Positions 50,217 to 58,524 of a stretch of DNA of 64,000 nucleotides are shown piece by piece. The DNA is taken from contig CP054189.1 of NCBI GenBank assembly GCA_015709495.1, positions 2,170,001-2,234,000 of the forward strand, read 5' to 3'. Positions within the stretch are counted from its first letter, which is position 1. Every line of letters starts with the position of its first letter. The translations under genes and the position numbers were made by a program. The notes below the pieces were generated by a model that worked only from the letters and a program-made list of their open reading frames with translations, was not told the DNA's origin and did not search any database. The stretch is from Chthonomonadaceae bacterium. Its GTDB lineage: Bacteria > Armatimonadota > Fimbriimonadia > Fimbriimonadales > Fimbriimonadaceae.

Positions 50217-50471
50217 TTACGACTCCAGGAGCCGAACATGAAGCGCCGAGGCCTCCGTTCGCCGCAAGCAGAGTCGATAGCCGCGTAACGAGATTTCGAT
50301 GGGGTCCCCAAGCGGAGCGATTCGCAAGAGTTCCACCTCAGTTCCCAGAACGAGGCCCATTTGTTCGAGGCGACGCCGGTGCGGGCAGTCGGCCTGAACC
50401 GAGGCGATCACGCCCCTTTGTCCTGGTTTCATTTCGGAAAGAAGCAAGCCGGAAACTCGGGTCGCGGGCAT
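50217..50471 (-). CDS. feoA: FeoA family protein
   Basis: An 84-residue SH3-like protein: LLSEMKPGQRGVIASVQAD, then RRLEQMGLVLGTEVELL and APLGDPIEISLRGYRLCLRR. The order 'L-x-x-M-G-L ... P-L-G-D-P' is the FeoA signature. It pairs with feoB immediately downstream with no gap. TAGCTT lies seven bases before the ATG. Confidence 0.92.
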   Translation of the reverse strand: MPATRVSGLLLSEMKPGQRGVIASVQADCPHRRRLEQMGLVLGTEVELLRIAPLGDPIEISLRGYRLCLRRTEASALHVRLLES

Positions 50472-50478
50472 TATTCGT

Positions 50479-50484
50479 AAGCTA
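50479..50484 (-). promoter_or_regulatory. TAGCTT -10 box of feoAB
   Basis: TAGCTT on the minus strand, seven bases upstream of the feoA ATG at 50471. Upstream lies ATACCGTACGTTTGCGTAT, whose ends (ATAC/GTAT) form a weak dyad that could bind an iron regulator; tentative. Confidence 0.45.
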
Positions 50485-50537
50485 CCCCAAAAGGGGCCGA
50501 TTCTGCTTCAATCCATACGCAAACGTACGGTATCTCT

Positions 50538-51263
50538 TCATCTGACCAGCTTGAAAAGCTTGTCATCAACCTTTGCGTTCACTTGGATGTCCACGTCCCA
50601 CCGGCTTTCCACGCGCTGCATTTGCCCGCCGACCAGGAGGTTCTCGACGACCACGTAGCGACGAAGGTCATGGCTATCTGTCACCCACATCAGGAACCTG
50701 CCTGTGACCGCAGCGTTGCCGTACTCTCGCCAGGACCCCGCGATCACGTGCACCTTTTCGGACTCTGCTTCGGTTGTCCCCGCGTATTCCAGCGTCGCCC
50801 AAGTTCCCCTCAGGTACTCGAGGTCGGCCCTGCGGCCCACCACGATGTCGAGGGTGGCGTTGCGGTCCAAAAGCCCTCCCGTGCCTGCGGAGTACGCGTC
50901 CATGAGGGTGAGTTGCGAACGGTTCGGCTTCATCGATTCGACCAAGCGCTTCCCGGGGTCGTCCCAAGGGAGTTGGGGCGGGTTGTAGGACATGTAGTTG
51001 CCGTCCGCGGTGATGATCCTGACGTCCTTGGGGTTGGTGCTCTTCACCTGCCTGACAAAGAGCTTGTGAGGCCGCTCGATTTGGAGGTCGGTGCGAAGCT
51101 GTCCAGATTGTTGGCCCATCGCTTGGGTCAAGACCACGGTTCCCGTCAGGGTCTTCGCTTCGGCGTACCGAGCCAGCATCTTGCTGATGATCTGGGCCGG
51201 GCTCGAGGCCTGTTGGCCGCTGGCCGAGACGAGAACTGCGGTCACGAGTGTCTGTACGATCAA
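50538..51263 (-). CDS. LolA-like / DUF2092-type exported protein
   Basis: A 241-residue exported protein with signal peptide (IVQTLVTAVLVSASGQQ). The sequence after it, QIISKMLARYAEAKTLTGTVVL, then LRTDLQIERPHKLFVRQV, IITADGNYMSYNPPQ and VIAGSWREYG, matches the half-barrel fold of LolA/LppX-type lipoprotein carriers and DUF2092. A lipid-carrier role is inferred. TTG start with TAGGAG seven bases upstream, inside the end of the preceding adenosyltransferase gene. Confidence 0.75.
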   Translation of the reverse strand: MIVQTLVTAVLVSASGQQASSPAQIISKMLARYAEAKTLTGTVVLTQAMGQQSGQLRTDLQIERPHKLFVRQVKSTNPKDVRIITADGNYMSYNPPQLPWDDPGKRLVESMKPNRSQLTLMDAYSAGTGGLLDRNATLDIVVGRRADLEYLRGTWATLEYAGTTEAESEKVHVIAGSWREYGNAAVTGRFLMWVTDSHDLRRYVVVENLLVGGQMQRVESRWDVDIQVNAKVDDKLFKLVR

Positions 51264-51264
51264 T

Positions 51265-51813
51265 TCAAGCTCCTAATGTGTTCCACTTCGAGTCTTCGAC
51301 TCCCTCTTGCCGGTTGGCCTCGCGGGCGGCGACAAAGAGCCAATCCGACAGCCGATTCAAGAACTGGAGCACAACGGGCCGTAGCGACTCGATCTGGCTC
51401 AGTTCTACGATCGACCTTTCGGACCTCCGGCAAACGGCCCTTGCCAGGTGAAGGTGCGAGGCGGCCTTGGACCCGCCCGGTAGGATGAAGTTGCGAAGCT
51501 CCTCCAGCCCTTCGGCCATTTCGTCGATCCACTGTTCCAAACGTTGGACGTGCGAATCGTCGAGAGTTTCGAAAAAATGCCTCTTCTTTTGAGGTGAGGC
51601 GACCTCGGCTCCCAGTTCAAAAAGCCAGCCTTGCACGCTCGCGAGGTGGTCGGCCAAATCTCCCTGACCCAGATGGGCCCGCGCCACGCCGACCGCCGCA
51701 TTGAGTTCGTCGACCGTTCCCACGGCCTCCATCAGCGGATCGGACTTGGGGATTCGTTCGCCTCCCGAAAGCCCGGTGGTGCCGCCATCCCCAGTGCGTG
51801 TGTAGATTCTCAA
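51265..51813 (-). CDS. Cob(I)alamin adenosyltransferase, PduO type
   Basis: A 182-residue ATP:corrinoid adenosyltransferase that makes adenosylcobalamin. Motifs: IYTRTGDGGTTGLSGGERIPK (N-terminal ATP loop), VDELNAAVGVA, FILPGGSKAASHLHLARAVCRRSER and the closing FLNRLSDWLFVAAR. TTG start overlaps the WecG stop (TTGA). No other cobalamin gene lies nearby. Confidence 0.93.
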   Translation of the reverse strand: MRIYTRTGDGGTTGLSGGERIPKSDPLMEAVGTVDELNAAVGVARAHLGQGDLADHLASVQGWLFELGAEVASPQKKRHFFETLDDSHVQRLEQWIDEMAEGLEELRNFILPGGSKAASHLHLARAVCRRSERSIVELSQIESLRPVVLQFLNRLSDWLFVAAREANRQEGVEDSKWNTLGA

Positions 51814-52559
51814 CTCTCCTCCCTCAATACAGCAAGGGCGAACTTGGGCAACGCCTTGACCTTACTGAACTTCTTTGGGTTGAGCATTAGCCTCCAAAGC
51901 CATTCGAGGTTGAACCTTTGGAACAGCCGAGGCGCCCGTTTGACCTTGCCGCTGAAGACATCGAACGATCCGCCGACTCCCATCGACACGGGCGCCTGGA
52001 TGATCGACTGCGTGCGGGCGATAAACTTCTCCTGCCGCGGGATGCCCATTGCGACGAAAAGGATGTCGGGCTTGTAGGGAGCGATCTCACTGGCAACGAC
52101 CTCGTCGCTCTCCGCCGGGAAGTACCCGTGGCGTGTGCCGACGATGTTGCAGCCGGGGTGCTTTAGTCTCAGGGCCTCAGCAGCCATCTCGGCGACCCCG
52201 GCCGCAGCTCCCAAAAAGAAAATGCGGTATCCGTGGTCGGCGCTTCGCGCGCACAAAGCGTCCACCAAGTCGACCCCGCTCACTCTCTCGACGATCGGCA
52301 TCCCTTTTCTTCGGGCGGCCCACCGAATGCCTGCGGAGTCGGCAGTCACCAGGTCCGCCCTCAGCAAGACCTCCCTGAACTCCGGGTCAGACTGGGCGGC
52401 AATGATCGCGCTGGAGTCGGCCGTCACGGCGATCCGAGGGGCCTTCTCGCGTACGAACCGATCGATGACTTCCAGCGTCTGGTCGAAGGTGAACCGATCT
52501 ACCGGAATCCCCAGGATATCCACTCGGTCTTGCGCTTGCTCGGTGGCTACCGATGCCAT
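51810..52559 (-). CDS. WecG/TagA/CpsF family glycosyltransferase
   Basis: A 249-residue GT26 enzyme that transfers N-acetylmannosaminuronate- or similar residues in surface polysaccharide synthesis. Family marks: ILGIPVDRFTFDQTLEVID, TADSSAIIAA, LVTADSAGIRWAARRKGMP, RVSGVDLVDALC, FFLGAAAGVAEMA, ILFVAMGIPRQEKFI and the C-terminal APRLFQRFNLEWLWRL. ATG 52559 is used; a TTG at 52577 overlaps a TAGACT box and is unlikely. First of three overlapping minus-strand genes. Confidence 0.92.
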   Translation of the reverse strand: MASVATEQAQDRVDILGIPVDRFTFDQTLEVIDRFVREKAPRIAVTADSSAIIAAQSDPEFREVLLRADLVTADSAGIRWAARRKGMPIVERVSGVDLVDALCARSADHGYRIFFLGAAAGVAEMAAEALRLKHPGCNIVGTRHGYFPAESDEVVASEIAPYKPDILFVAMGIPRQEKFIARTQSIIQAPVSMGVGGSFDVFSGKVKRAPRLFQRFNLEWLWRLMLNPKKFSKVKALPKFALAVLREES

Positions 52560-52577
52560 GATGTTGCTTGCTGTCAA

Positions 52578-52781
52578 GTCTACCTGCTGGCGTTCCGTTC
52601 CCCTGCGTCTGAAGCGAAAGTGCCCTCCGCGGGTTCAACCCTATACGGGTTTTTCCAGTATTTCAACATATATTCGGACGATTCCGGGCCGTAGATTTGC
52701 TATCCTATGATCCTGCTTAGTTGGTCCAGACTCACAGAGCACATTTCGGCTCCCCACAAGGGGGCGACCTTGGAGAATTGA
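52578..52781 (+). promoter_or_regulatory. Leader of pseudopilin 2
   Basis: About 200 bases. Overlapping TATCCT and TATGAT hexamers lie at 52701-52711, giving a leader of roughly 70 bases if used. TTGGAG lies about seven bases before the ATG at 52782. No gene was seen. Confidence 0.4.
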
Positions 52782-53618
52782 ATGAAAAAGGCATTTACGC
52801 TCATCGAACTCTTGGTTGTGATCGCCATCATCGCCATTCTCGCAGCCATCCTCTTCCCGGTCTTCGCCCAAGCGAAGGAATCGGCGAAGAGAGCTAGCTG
52901 CTTGGCGAACCAGAAGCAAATCGCCCTGGCCGGCATCATGTACTCGTCCGACTTCGACGACTACTTCGCGCTCAGCGCCTACTTCGTCGCGCCCTATGGC
53001 GGGGACCCTCGATACCGGATCTTCTCGGTGTATGACGCCTTGCAGCCGTACATCAAGAACACGGGAATCTTCCAGTGCCCGTCCCTGACCCCAGGCATCG
53101 ACTGGAAGAACCGGGTGGAGACCGCTCCCCCAGCCGCGGGCGCGCTGACAACAGCGGGCACGTTCCAGTTCACGGGCTTCGTCCCGAACTTGGGCGTGTT
53201 TGGGGAGAACTTCTGCTCGGCGCCGATCGCCGCCCTGCGAAAGTACACACCTTCGACTCCGCAATCCGGTCTCCCCGACCCCGTCGGCACCATCCTCTTC
53301 TTCGATGGCTACATGAAGAAGAACGCGCCGCTCGAGTATTACAACTTCATGGGCATGGCGCGGCACGCCGAGGGAGTCGTGGTGAACTTCGCCGACGGCC
53401 ACTCGCACTTCTATCGCTTCAACGGGATCCCGACCGGCGGCAGCACCACCGGCATCGCGACCGCCCAGCGCCCCACCTACTACTCATGGACCGGGCCTTA
53501 TGTGAGGACCGAGCAAGAAATGGACGCGCTGACCCCGTCGCCCACCAACACCTACAATGACTTCCACGGTGTTCCGGGGACTCCGATCACCGACTCCGAA
53601 GACTACGCCTGCAACTAA
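52782..53618 (+). CDS. Secreted pseudopilin with H-X9-DG-type C-terminus (copy 2)
   Basis: A 278-residue prepilin-like protein. MKKA is followed by the same block as at 41164 ([27 protein letters not shown]), then [22 protein letters not shown]. The C-terminal part contains [17 protein letters not shown], the H-x(n)-DG-H signature, and ends SEDYACN. Length is typical. Beyond the N-terminal block the two copies are only loosely alike. Followed by a strong stem-loop. Confidence 0.88.
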   Translation: MKKAFTLIELLVVIAIIAILAAILFPVFAQAKESAKRASCLANQKQIALAGIMYSSDFDDYFALSAYFVAPYGGDPRYRIFSVYDALQPYIKNTGIFQCPSLTPGIDWKNRVETAPPAAGALTTAGTFQFTGFVPNLGVFGENFCSAPIAALRKYTPSTPQSGLPDPVGTILFFDGYMKKNAPLEYYNFMGMARHAEGVVVNFADGHSHFYRFNGIPTGGSTTGIATAQRPTYYSWTGPYVRTEQEMDALTPSPTNTYNDFHGVPGTPITDSEDYACN

Positions 53619-53637
53619 ACGGGCGGCCAACGAAGAT

Positions 53638-53667
53638 CGAGCGCAAGCGGTTCGCCGTCTGCGCTCG
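53638..53667 (+). terminator. Stem-loop terminator after pseudopilin 2
   Basis: CGAGCGCA pairs with TGCGCTCG, with an inner CGG/CCG helix around TTCG, followed by TTCCCGTTTCT. Confidence 0.65.
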
Positions 53668-53716
53668 TTCCCGTTTCTGGTGGACTCGTCGGCGGCGAAT
53701 CGAGCCTAACTTCGGA

Positions 53717-53722
53717 TATGAT
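53717..53722 (+). promoter_or_regulatory. TATGAT -10 box of sdhB
   Basis: TATGAT, seven bases before GTG 53730. Its own ATG triplets overlap the box, so the GTG is the better start. Confidence 0.55.
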
Positions 53723-53729
53723 GGGTCCA

Positions 53730-54527
53730 GTGATTGCGACCGCCAACGATGCGCCCTCGACGATTCTGCTCCGAGTGTTGCGCCAAGATCGCCAGGGCGC
53801 GGAGTCCTATTGGGAAGAGTTCGAGATTCCCTATCGGCCCCAACTCAACGTGATCTCGACGCTCATGGAGGTCCGGAAGCGTCCCGTCAACGCCCAAGGC
53901 AAGTTCGTGCGCCCGCCCGCATGGGAAGCTGCCTGCCTCGAAGAGGTTTGCGGCTCTTGTACGATGAACATCAACGGGCGCGTCCGTCAAGCGTGTACGG
54001 CGCTGATCGACGATGTCGGTGAGAGGAAGGGTTCGCAGATGGTCGTCGAGCTTGAGGCGATGCGGAAGTTTCCCCTCGTGCGCGACCTCATCGTTGACCG
54101 CTCGTCAATGTTCGAATCCCTCAAGAAGATCAAGGGATGGGTACCGATCGACGGGTCGTATGACTTGGGCATGGCGCAGCCGCAAGACGACCACATTCGG
54201 CAACTTCGGTATTCGCTCAGCCGGTGCATGACGTGCGGGTGCTGCTTGGAAGCCTGCCCGCAGGTGAGCGAGCGATCGAAGTTCGTCGGGCCGGCAGCGA
54301 TCGGCCAGACGTTGCTCTTCAACCTTCACCCGGTCGGTAGGGCCCTGGAATCCGAGAGGCTCGAGTTCATGGAGAGTGAGGCTGGAATCACGAACTGCGG
54401 CAACGCCCAGAACTGCGTCAAGGTTTGTCCCAAAGGGGTGCCCTTGACCCACGCGATCGCCGATCTCAATCGGGAAGCGACTCGCCACTCGTTTGGGAAG
54501 TGGTTCAGGTCCGGACCACACGGGTAG
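53730..54527 (+). CDS. sdhB: Succinate dehydrogenase/fumarate reductase iron-sulfur subunit
   Basis: A 265-residue electron-transfer subunit of complex II. The [2Fe-2S] ligands are in CLEEVCGSCTMNINGRVRQAC (C-x4-C-x2-C ... C), the [4Fe-4S] motif is CMTCGCCLEACPQ and the third cluster motif CGNAQNCVKVCPKGVP. The form is like that of Bacillus-type SdhB. No sdhA or sdhC lies next to it in this window, so the rest of the complex is encoded elsewhere. GTG 53730 is chosen because it lies seven bases after TATGAT. Confidence 0.95.
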   Translation: MIATANDAPSTILLRVLRQDRQGAESYWEEFEIPYRPQLNVISTLMEVRKRPVNAQGKFVRPPAWEAACLEEVCGSCTMNINGRVRQACTALIDDVGERKGSQMVVELEAMRKFPLVRDLIVDRSSMFESLKKIKGWVPIDGSYDLGMAQPQDDHIRQLRYSLSRCMTCGCCLEACPQVSERSKFVGPAAIGQTLLFNLHPVGRALESERLEFMESEAGITNCGNAQNCVKVCPKGVPLTHAIADLNREATRHSFGKWFRSGPHG

Positions 54528-54564
54528 AGACCCGATTCGGGAACCCTGATCGTAGAAACTCCTT

Positions 54565-56544
54565 ATGGCAATAGTGATGGACTCGATTCGGACCCGTTGC
54601 TTCGCTGCGAAGCCGCTCCTCGTACTGCTTGGGGGGCTGCTGGCGGCGCTTTCATGGGCGCAAGAGCCTCCCCAGGTCGTTCTCACCTTGCCCGGTAAGG
54701 CGAAAGAAGGCGAGGTGGTTCGCGGCGTCGTCGCCGTGACCTTCGCGCCGCACATGCACGGCTATCAAAACCCCCCGAGCGAAGACTGGATGATCCCTGT
54801 CCGCGTCGCCGTCACAACGCCTAAAGTCGAGCTTTCAAAGGTCAGCTATCCCAGAGGGCAACTCAAGGTGATTGGGGGAATCGACACCCCCGCGTTCGTT
54901 TACGATGGCGCGATCCAGATTCCGGTCGAATTCAAGCTCCCTTCGGGCTCGGGCAAACGCGAGATCGCGATCGATTTTCACTATCAGCAGTGCGACGAGA
55001 ACAACTGCTTTCCTCCGGAAGTGGTGTCGGCAAAGGGCCTGGTACTGGTAGAGGCACCTTCCAAGCCGCCCCTCGACAACGGCAAACCCCCAGTCGACCC
55101 CCCCGTACCCGACGCAACGGCCCCGACAGGGACTACCGATCCCCCAGACCCTACGGGAGTTGATGAGCGTTCCGAGCCGACCGTCGTACCGCCGAGCGGG
55201 AGCGCCCCGACTGCCACGACGGACGTACCGAGTCCGCCCGATTCCCAGCCCGCGGCGCAACCTGCCGAGTCGGGCCTCGCCGCGCTGGTCGGGCAGAGCA
55301 TTCGAAGTGGCAACTACGTCGTTCTCGTGCTCGTTCTCTTGCTGATCGGCCTTGCGATCAACCTGACGCCGTGCGTGTATCCGATGATCCCGGTGACCCT
55401 CTCGTTCTTTGCCAGCCAAGCGCCGGAAGGGCGGTCCGGACGGGTCTGGCTGGGGGTGATGTACGTTCTGGGAATCGGCTTCACCTACGGTCTGGCGGGG
55501 GGAATCGCTGCGGGGGTGGGCGCGGCGTTTGGGCAGTTGTTCACGATGCCTTGGTTCAACTTCGCGTTGGGCCTGCTGCTCATCGGCCTGGCGCTCTCGA
55601 TGTTCGACCTCTACCAGATTCGACTGCCTGGCTTCATCTCGAACGCGCTCGGAGCGAGAAGCGGCGCAGTCGGCGCGCTGATCATGGGGCTCTTGATTGG
55701 AGTTGCCGCCGCGCCTTGCGCCGGTCCGCTCATTTTCGCGGTTTTTGCGGAGGCGGCAAAACTCAAGAGCATTCCTCTGGGGGTGACGATGTTCGGCGCG
55801 GTTGGGATCGGGCTTGGGCTGCCCTACCTGGTGCTTGCTTCGCTCTCGGTTGGCGCGAAGGCACTGCCCAAAGCAGGCGGATGGATGAAGACCGCCAAGG
55901 CCGTTCTGGGGCTCCTCGTGATCGGGTTCGGGCTCAACTACCTGCTAATGGCGGTCAATCGCTCGCTGCCTGAGTTCGCCGAATACTGGATATGGATCGC
56001 GTTCTTCATCGGCAGTTCGCTGTATCTGTTCCTTTTCGAGAACGCGGGCGCGACTCGCGCGATTCTGGCCATCAAGGGCGTGACGATCCTCGTTCTTGGG
56101 GGGATGGCGGGAATGTACTACGAGCAGTTGCAGACCGCGCTCAAAGAGAAGGAGCTTGCAGTTCTTGGCGGTGATTCTGGGGCGACGCGAATCCAATGGA
56201 TCCCCTTTTCGAACCAGGCATTTGAAGACGCGAAAGCCTCCGGCAAGGTCATCGTCGTCGATGGCACGGCCGATTGGTGCGCGGAGTGTAAGGTGATCGA
56301 GAAGAACGTGCTCGACAAGCCGGAGACGATCGTGGCGATGCGTGACGTGGTGGCGATCAAAGTCGATTGGAGCACGGGCGTCGATCCGGAGTATCAGCGC
56401 AGAACGAAAGAGCTGTTCGGGATCGTCGGACTGCCGCACTTGGTCGTTCACAAGCCTGGCGGGCAGCAAAGCCGCGTGTTCACCCACCTTTCCACTCCCA
56501 AGGAACTCATCGATGCGATCAAGGAGGCGCAGGGCAGCGAGTGA
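54565..56544 (+). CDS. dsbD: Thiol:disulfide interchange protein DsbD-like
   Basis: A 659-residue inner membrane protein that carries reducing power from thioredoxin to the periplasm. After a signal peptide (LLVLLGGLLAALSWAQ) comes the DsbD alpha-type domain with the cysteine pair C-x4-C in FHYQQCDENNCFPPE. A long proline/threonine linker (about 165-240) precedes eight membrane spans with NLTPCVYPMIPVTLSF and GVAAAPCAGPLIF. The C-terminal thioredoxin domain has WCAEC (571-575). The ATG is 54565; the nearby box TAGAAA is weak. The TGA overlaps the kdsA GTG (GTGA). Confidence 0.9.
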   Translation: MAIVMDSIRTRCFAAKPLLVLLGGLLAALSWAQEPPQVVLTLPGKAKEGEVVRGVVAVTFAPHMHGYQNPPSEDWMIPVRVAVTTPKVELSKVSYPRGQLKVIGGIDTPAFVYDGAIQIPVEFKLPSGSGKREIAIDFHYQQCDENNCFPPEVVSAKGLVLVEAPSKPPLDNGKPPVDPPVPDATAPTGTTDPPDPTGVDERSEPTVVPPSGSAPTATTDVPSPPDSQPAAQPAESGLAALVGQSIRSGNYVVLVLVLLLIGLAINLTPCVYPMIPVTLSFFASQAPEGRSGRVWLGVMYVLGIGFTYGLAGGIAAGVGAAFGQLFTMPWFNFALGLLLIGLALSMFDLYQIRLPGFISNALGARSGAVGALIMGLLIGVAAAPCAGPLIFAVFAEAAKLKSIPLGVTMFGAVGIGLGLPYLVLASLSVGAKALPKAGGWMKTAKAVLGLLVIGFGLNYLLMAVNRSLPEFAEYWIWIAFFIGSSLYLFLFENAGATRAILAIKGVTILVLGGMAGMYYEQLQTALKEKELAVLGGDSGATRIQWIPFSNQAFEDAKASGKVIVVDGTADWCAECKVIEKNVLDKPETIVAMRDVVAIKVDWSTGVDPEYQRRTKELFGIVGLPHLVVHKPGGQQSRVFTHLSTPKELIDAIKEAQGSE

Positions 56545-57359
56545 AGACCTTTCGCCTCAACGACTTCGAAGTCGGGGGCCAGAGTCTTTGCGTGATCGCG
56601 GGGCCCTGCCTTGCTGAATCGGACGATCTGTGTTTGCGGGTCGCCGAGGAAATGGTCCGCCATTGCGCCGACCTAGGCTTTCCCTACATCTTCAAGGCCT
56701 CGTTCGACAAAGCCAACCGCTCGTCGGTCGCGACGGGTCGGGGAGATGGCCTTGCTGCGGGTTTGAGGCGTCTGGAGAACGTAAAGAAGGCGTTCGGAGT
56801 GCCGGTCACGACCGACATCCATTGGCCCGCACAGGCGCGCGAGGTCGCTGAAGGGGTGGACTTATTGCAGATTCCGGCGTTTCTGTGCAGGCAGTCCGAC
56901 CTCCTTCAGGCCGCCGCCGAAACAGGGCGGCCGGTCAACGTCAAGAAGGGGCAGTTCCTCGCCCCTTGGGACGCCAAGAACATCGTGGACAAGCTCGACC
57001 ACTTCGGAGCGTCAGGCGTCCTTCTCACCGAGCGCGGCACGTCGTTTGGGTACAACACGCTGGTCGTGGACATGCCTGGCCTGGAAGTAATGAGGGGGAT
57101 GGGGGTTCCGGTTTGCTTCGATGCGACCCACTCCGCACAGCGCCCCGGAGCCTCAGGCCAGGAGACGGGCGGGGTGCGGGAGTCGATTCCGGCGATGGCT
57201 CGCGCCGCAGTGGCCGTGGGAATCGATGCGATCTTCCTCGAAGTGCATCCCGATCCGTCGACGGCGCTTTCGGATAGGGCAACGCAGTGGCCGCTGGACC
57301 AGATTCGACCCTTGCTCGAACAAATCGCGGCCGTGGACCGTGCAGTCAGGGCCTTGTGA
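56541..57359 (+). CDS. kdsA: 3-deoxy-8-phosphooctulonate synthase (KDO-8-P synthase)
   Basis: Condenses arabinose-5-phosphate and PEP to KDO-8-phosphate for lipopolysaccharide. The 272-residue protein has CVIAGPCLAESD, FKASFDKANRSSVATGRGDG, TDIHWPAQA, DLLQIPAFLCRQSDLL, NVKKGQFLAPWD, FDATHSAQRPG and EVHPDPSTALSD. Start GTG 56541 overlaps dsbD; a longer frame upstream (from 56367) shadows dsbD. With LptD-like and WecG genes, this supports a Kdo-containing outer membrane. Confidence 0.95.
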   Translation: MKTFRLNDFEVGGQSLCVIAGPCLAESDDLCLRVAEEMVRHCADLGFPYIFKASFDKANRSSVATGRGDGLAAGLRRLENVKKAFGVPVTTDIHWPAQAREVAEGVDLLQIPAFLCRQSDLLQAAAETGRPVNVKKGQFLAPWDAKNIVDKLDHFGASGVLLTERGTSFGYNTLVVDMPGLEVMRGMGVPVCFDATHSAQRPGASGQETGGVRESIPAMARAAVAVGIDAIFLEVHPDPSTALSDRATQWPLDQIRPLLEQIAAVDRAVRAL

Positions 57360-57411
57360 GGACTTTTTGAGGGCCTCGTAGACATACTCCGCGGTTCGTG
57401 ACTCTCATCAC

Positions 57412-57431
57412 CTAGCAATCCTGCTAGTTTT
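57412..57431 (+). terminator. Intrinsic terminator after kdsA
   Basis: CTAGCA pairs with TGCTAG around ATCC, followed directly by TTTT. Confidence 0.65.
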
Positions 57432-57456
57432 CCAATGGGGGCCGAGTACGCCGCCT

Positions 57457-57462
57457 TAGAAT
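57457..57462 (+). promoter_or_regulatory. TAGAAT -10 box of the PEP-CTERM gene
   Basis: TAGAAT, 28 bases before ATG 57491, which has its own GGAGGG. An ATG at 57461 overlaps the box and is not used. Confidence 0.5.
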
Positions 57463-57490
57463 GCCTCACAATAAGCGCGGAGGGTTCTTC

Positions 57491-58426
57491 ATGAGGTTTC
57501 GTCTGCTATCTCTTGCTATTGGCTGCGCTGTTTCTGGGTTTGCGCTCGCCCAATCCATAGACCCCTTTTATTCGGGGGATTACTCGTTCACTGATCTGGG
57601 TTCGGTTGCCGGTGTGCCGTCGAATTACGGGGGGCTCACCCTTCTCGCCGGAAATCCCAACAAGCTGCTGCTCGGCGGTAACGCGAATAACGCCGCTGGC
57701 ATGTTGTACGTGGTCGATGTCGTAAGGGACGTCGATGGCCATATCGTTGGGTTCTCGGGGCCGGCTACGCCTTATGCCGACGCTCCCTACAACGACGGCG
57801 GGGTTACCTACGGTCCGAACGGCGTTCTCTATGCCTCGCGCTGGCCCGTCAACGAACTCGGGATGTATCTTCCCGGCAGCACGACACCGGATAAAGTCGT
57901 CGATCTGGCGGCTCTCGGAGTTGCCCAATCGCACTCGGCGCTCGTGTGGGGGCCCGGCGCAAGACCGTACACGAACCGTCTCAAGCTCAGCAGTTGGTCA
58001 GGAGGCCAGTTCTACGACGCCACCTATACGTTCGACGCTTTCGGAATGATAGACATCCTCTCGGTCACGCAAACGGCGACGCTGACGGGCGGTCCGGAGG
58101 GCATCGTGTATGTGCCCTATGGCTCGGCGCTGTTCGGCGACTCCATGCTCGTTTCGGAGTATTCCGCGGGCAATATCGCCTCGTACGACGTCGATGCCAA
58201 CGGCGACCCGATCGTAGCCACCCGAAAGACCTTCATGAGCGGGCTTTCCGGCGCGGAAGGCGCGTTCGTCGATGAACTCACGGGCGACTTTCTGTTCTCG
58301 ACCTTTGGAGGCGGCGACCGGATCATCCGAGTTTCCGGGTTCGCTGCGATCCCAGAGCCTGCGACCATGATCGGCCTCGGCCTGGGGTTTGCGGCGCTCG
58401 CCTCCCGCAGACGAAAGAACCGCTAG
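57491..58426 (+). CDS. PEP-CTERM sorted exported protein
   Basis: A 311-residue exported protein with signal peptide (MRFRLLSLAIGCAVSGFALAQ) and a C-terminal PEP-CTERM signal: IPEPATM, a hydrophobic helix (IGLGLGFAALA) and RRRKNR. Between them is a beta-rich domain with turns that recall a propeller (GGLTLLAGNPNKLLLGGN, YVVDVVRDVDGHIVG). An exosortase should process it; none is in the window. GGAGGG six bases before ATG 57491 decides the start. Confidence 0.85.
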   Translation: MRFRLLSLAIGCAVSGFALAQSIDPFYSGDYSFTDLGSVAGVPSNYGGLTLLAGNPNKLLLGGNANNAAGMLYVVDVVRDVDGHIVGFSGPATPYADAPYNDGGVTYGPNGVLYASRWPVNELGMYLPGSTTPDKVVDLAALGVAQSHSALVWGPGARPYTNRLKLSSWSGGQFYDATYTFDAFGMIDILSVTQTATLTGGPEGIVYVPYGSALFGDSMLVSEYSAGNIASYDVDANGDPIVATRKTFMSGLSGAEGAFVDELTGDFLFSTFGGGDRIIRVSGFAAIPEPATMIGLGLGFAALASRRRKNR

Positions 58427-58442
58427 GCTCGGTGGTTCGACG

Positions 58443-58472
58443 AACGGGGCCGGGAGTGATCTCGGCCCCGTT
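58443..58472 (+). terminator. Strong stem-loop terminator after the PEP-CTERM gene
   Basis: AACGGGGCCG and CGGCCCCGTT form ten perfect pairs around a ten-base loop, followed by CTAGTTTG. The dyad can also serve the convergent gene at 58525. Confidence 0.75.
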
Positions 58473-58524
58473 CTAGTTTGTGGGGCACGCGCCCGTCGCC
58501 CTATCGGACCGCGACCCTACTCAC

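Noticed and set aside
53718-53729. SdhB start at ATG 53718 or 53721
   Set aside because: Both ATGs lie inside the TATGAT box; GTG 53730 has the spacing seen at other leaderless starts.
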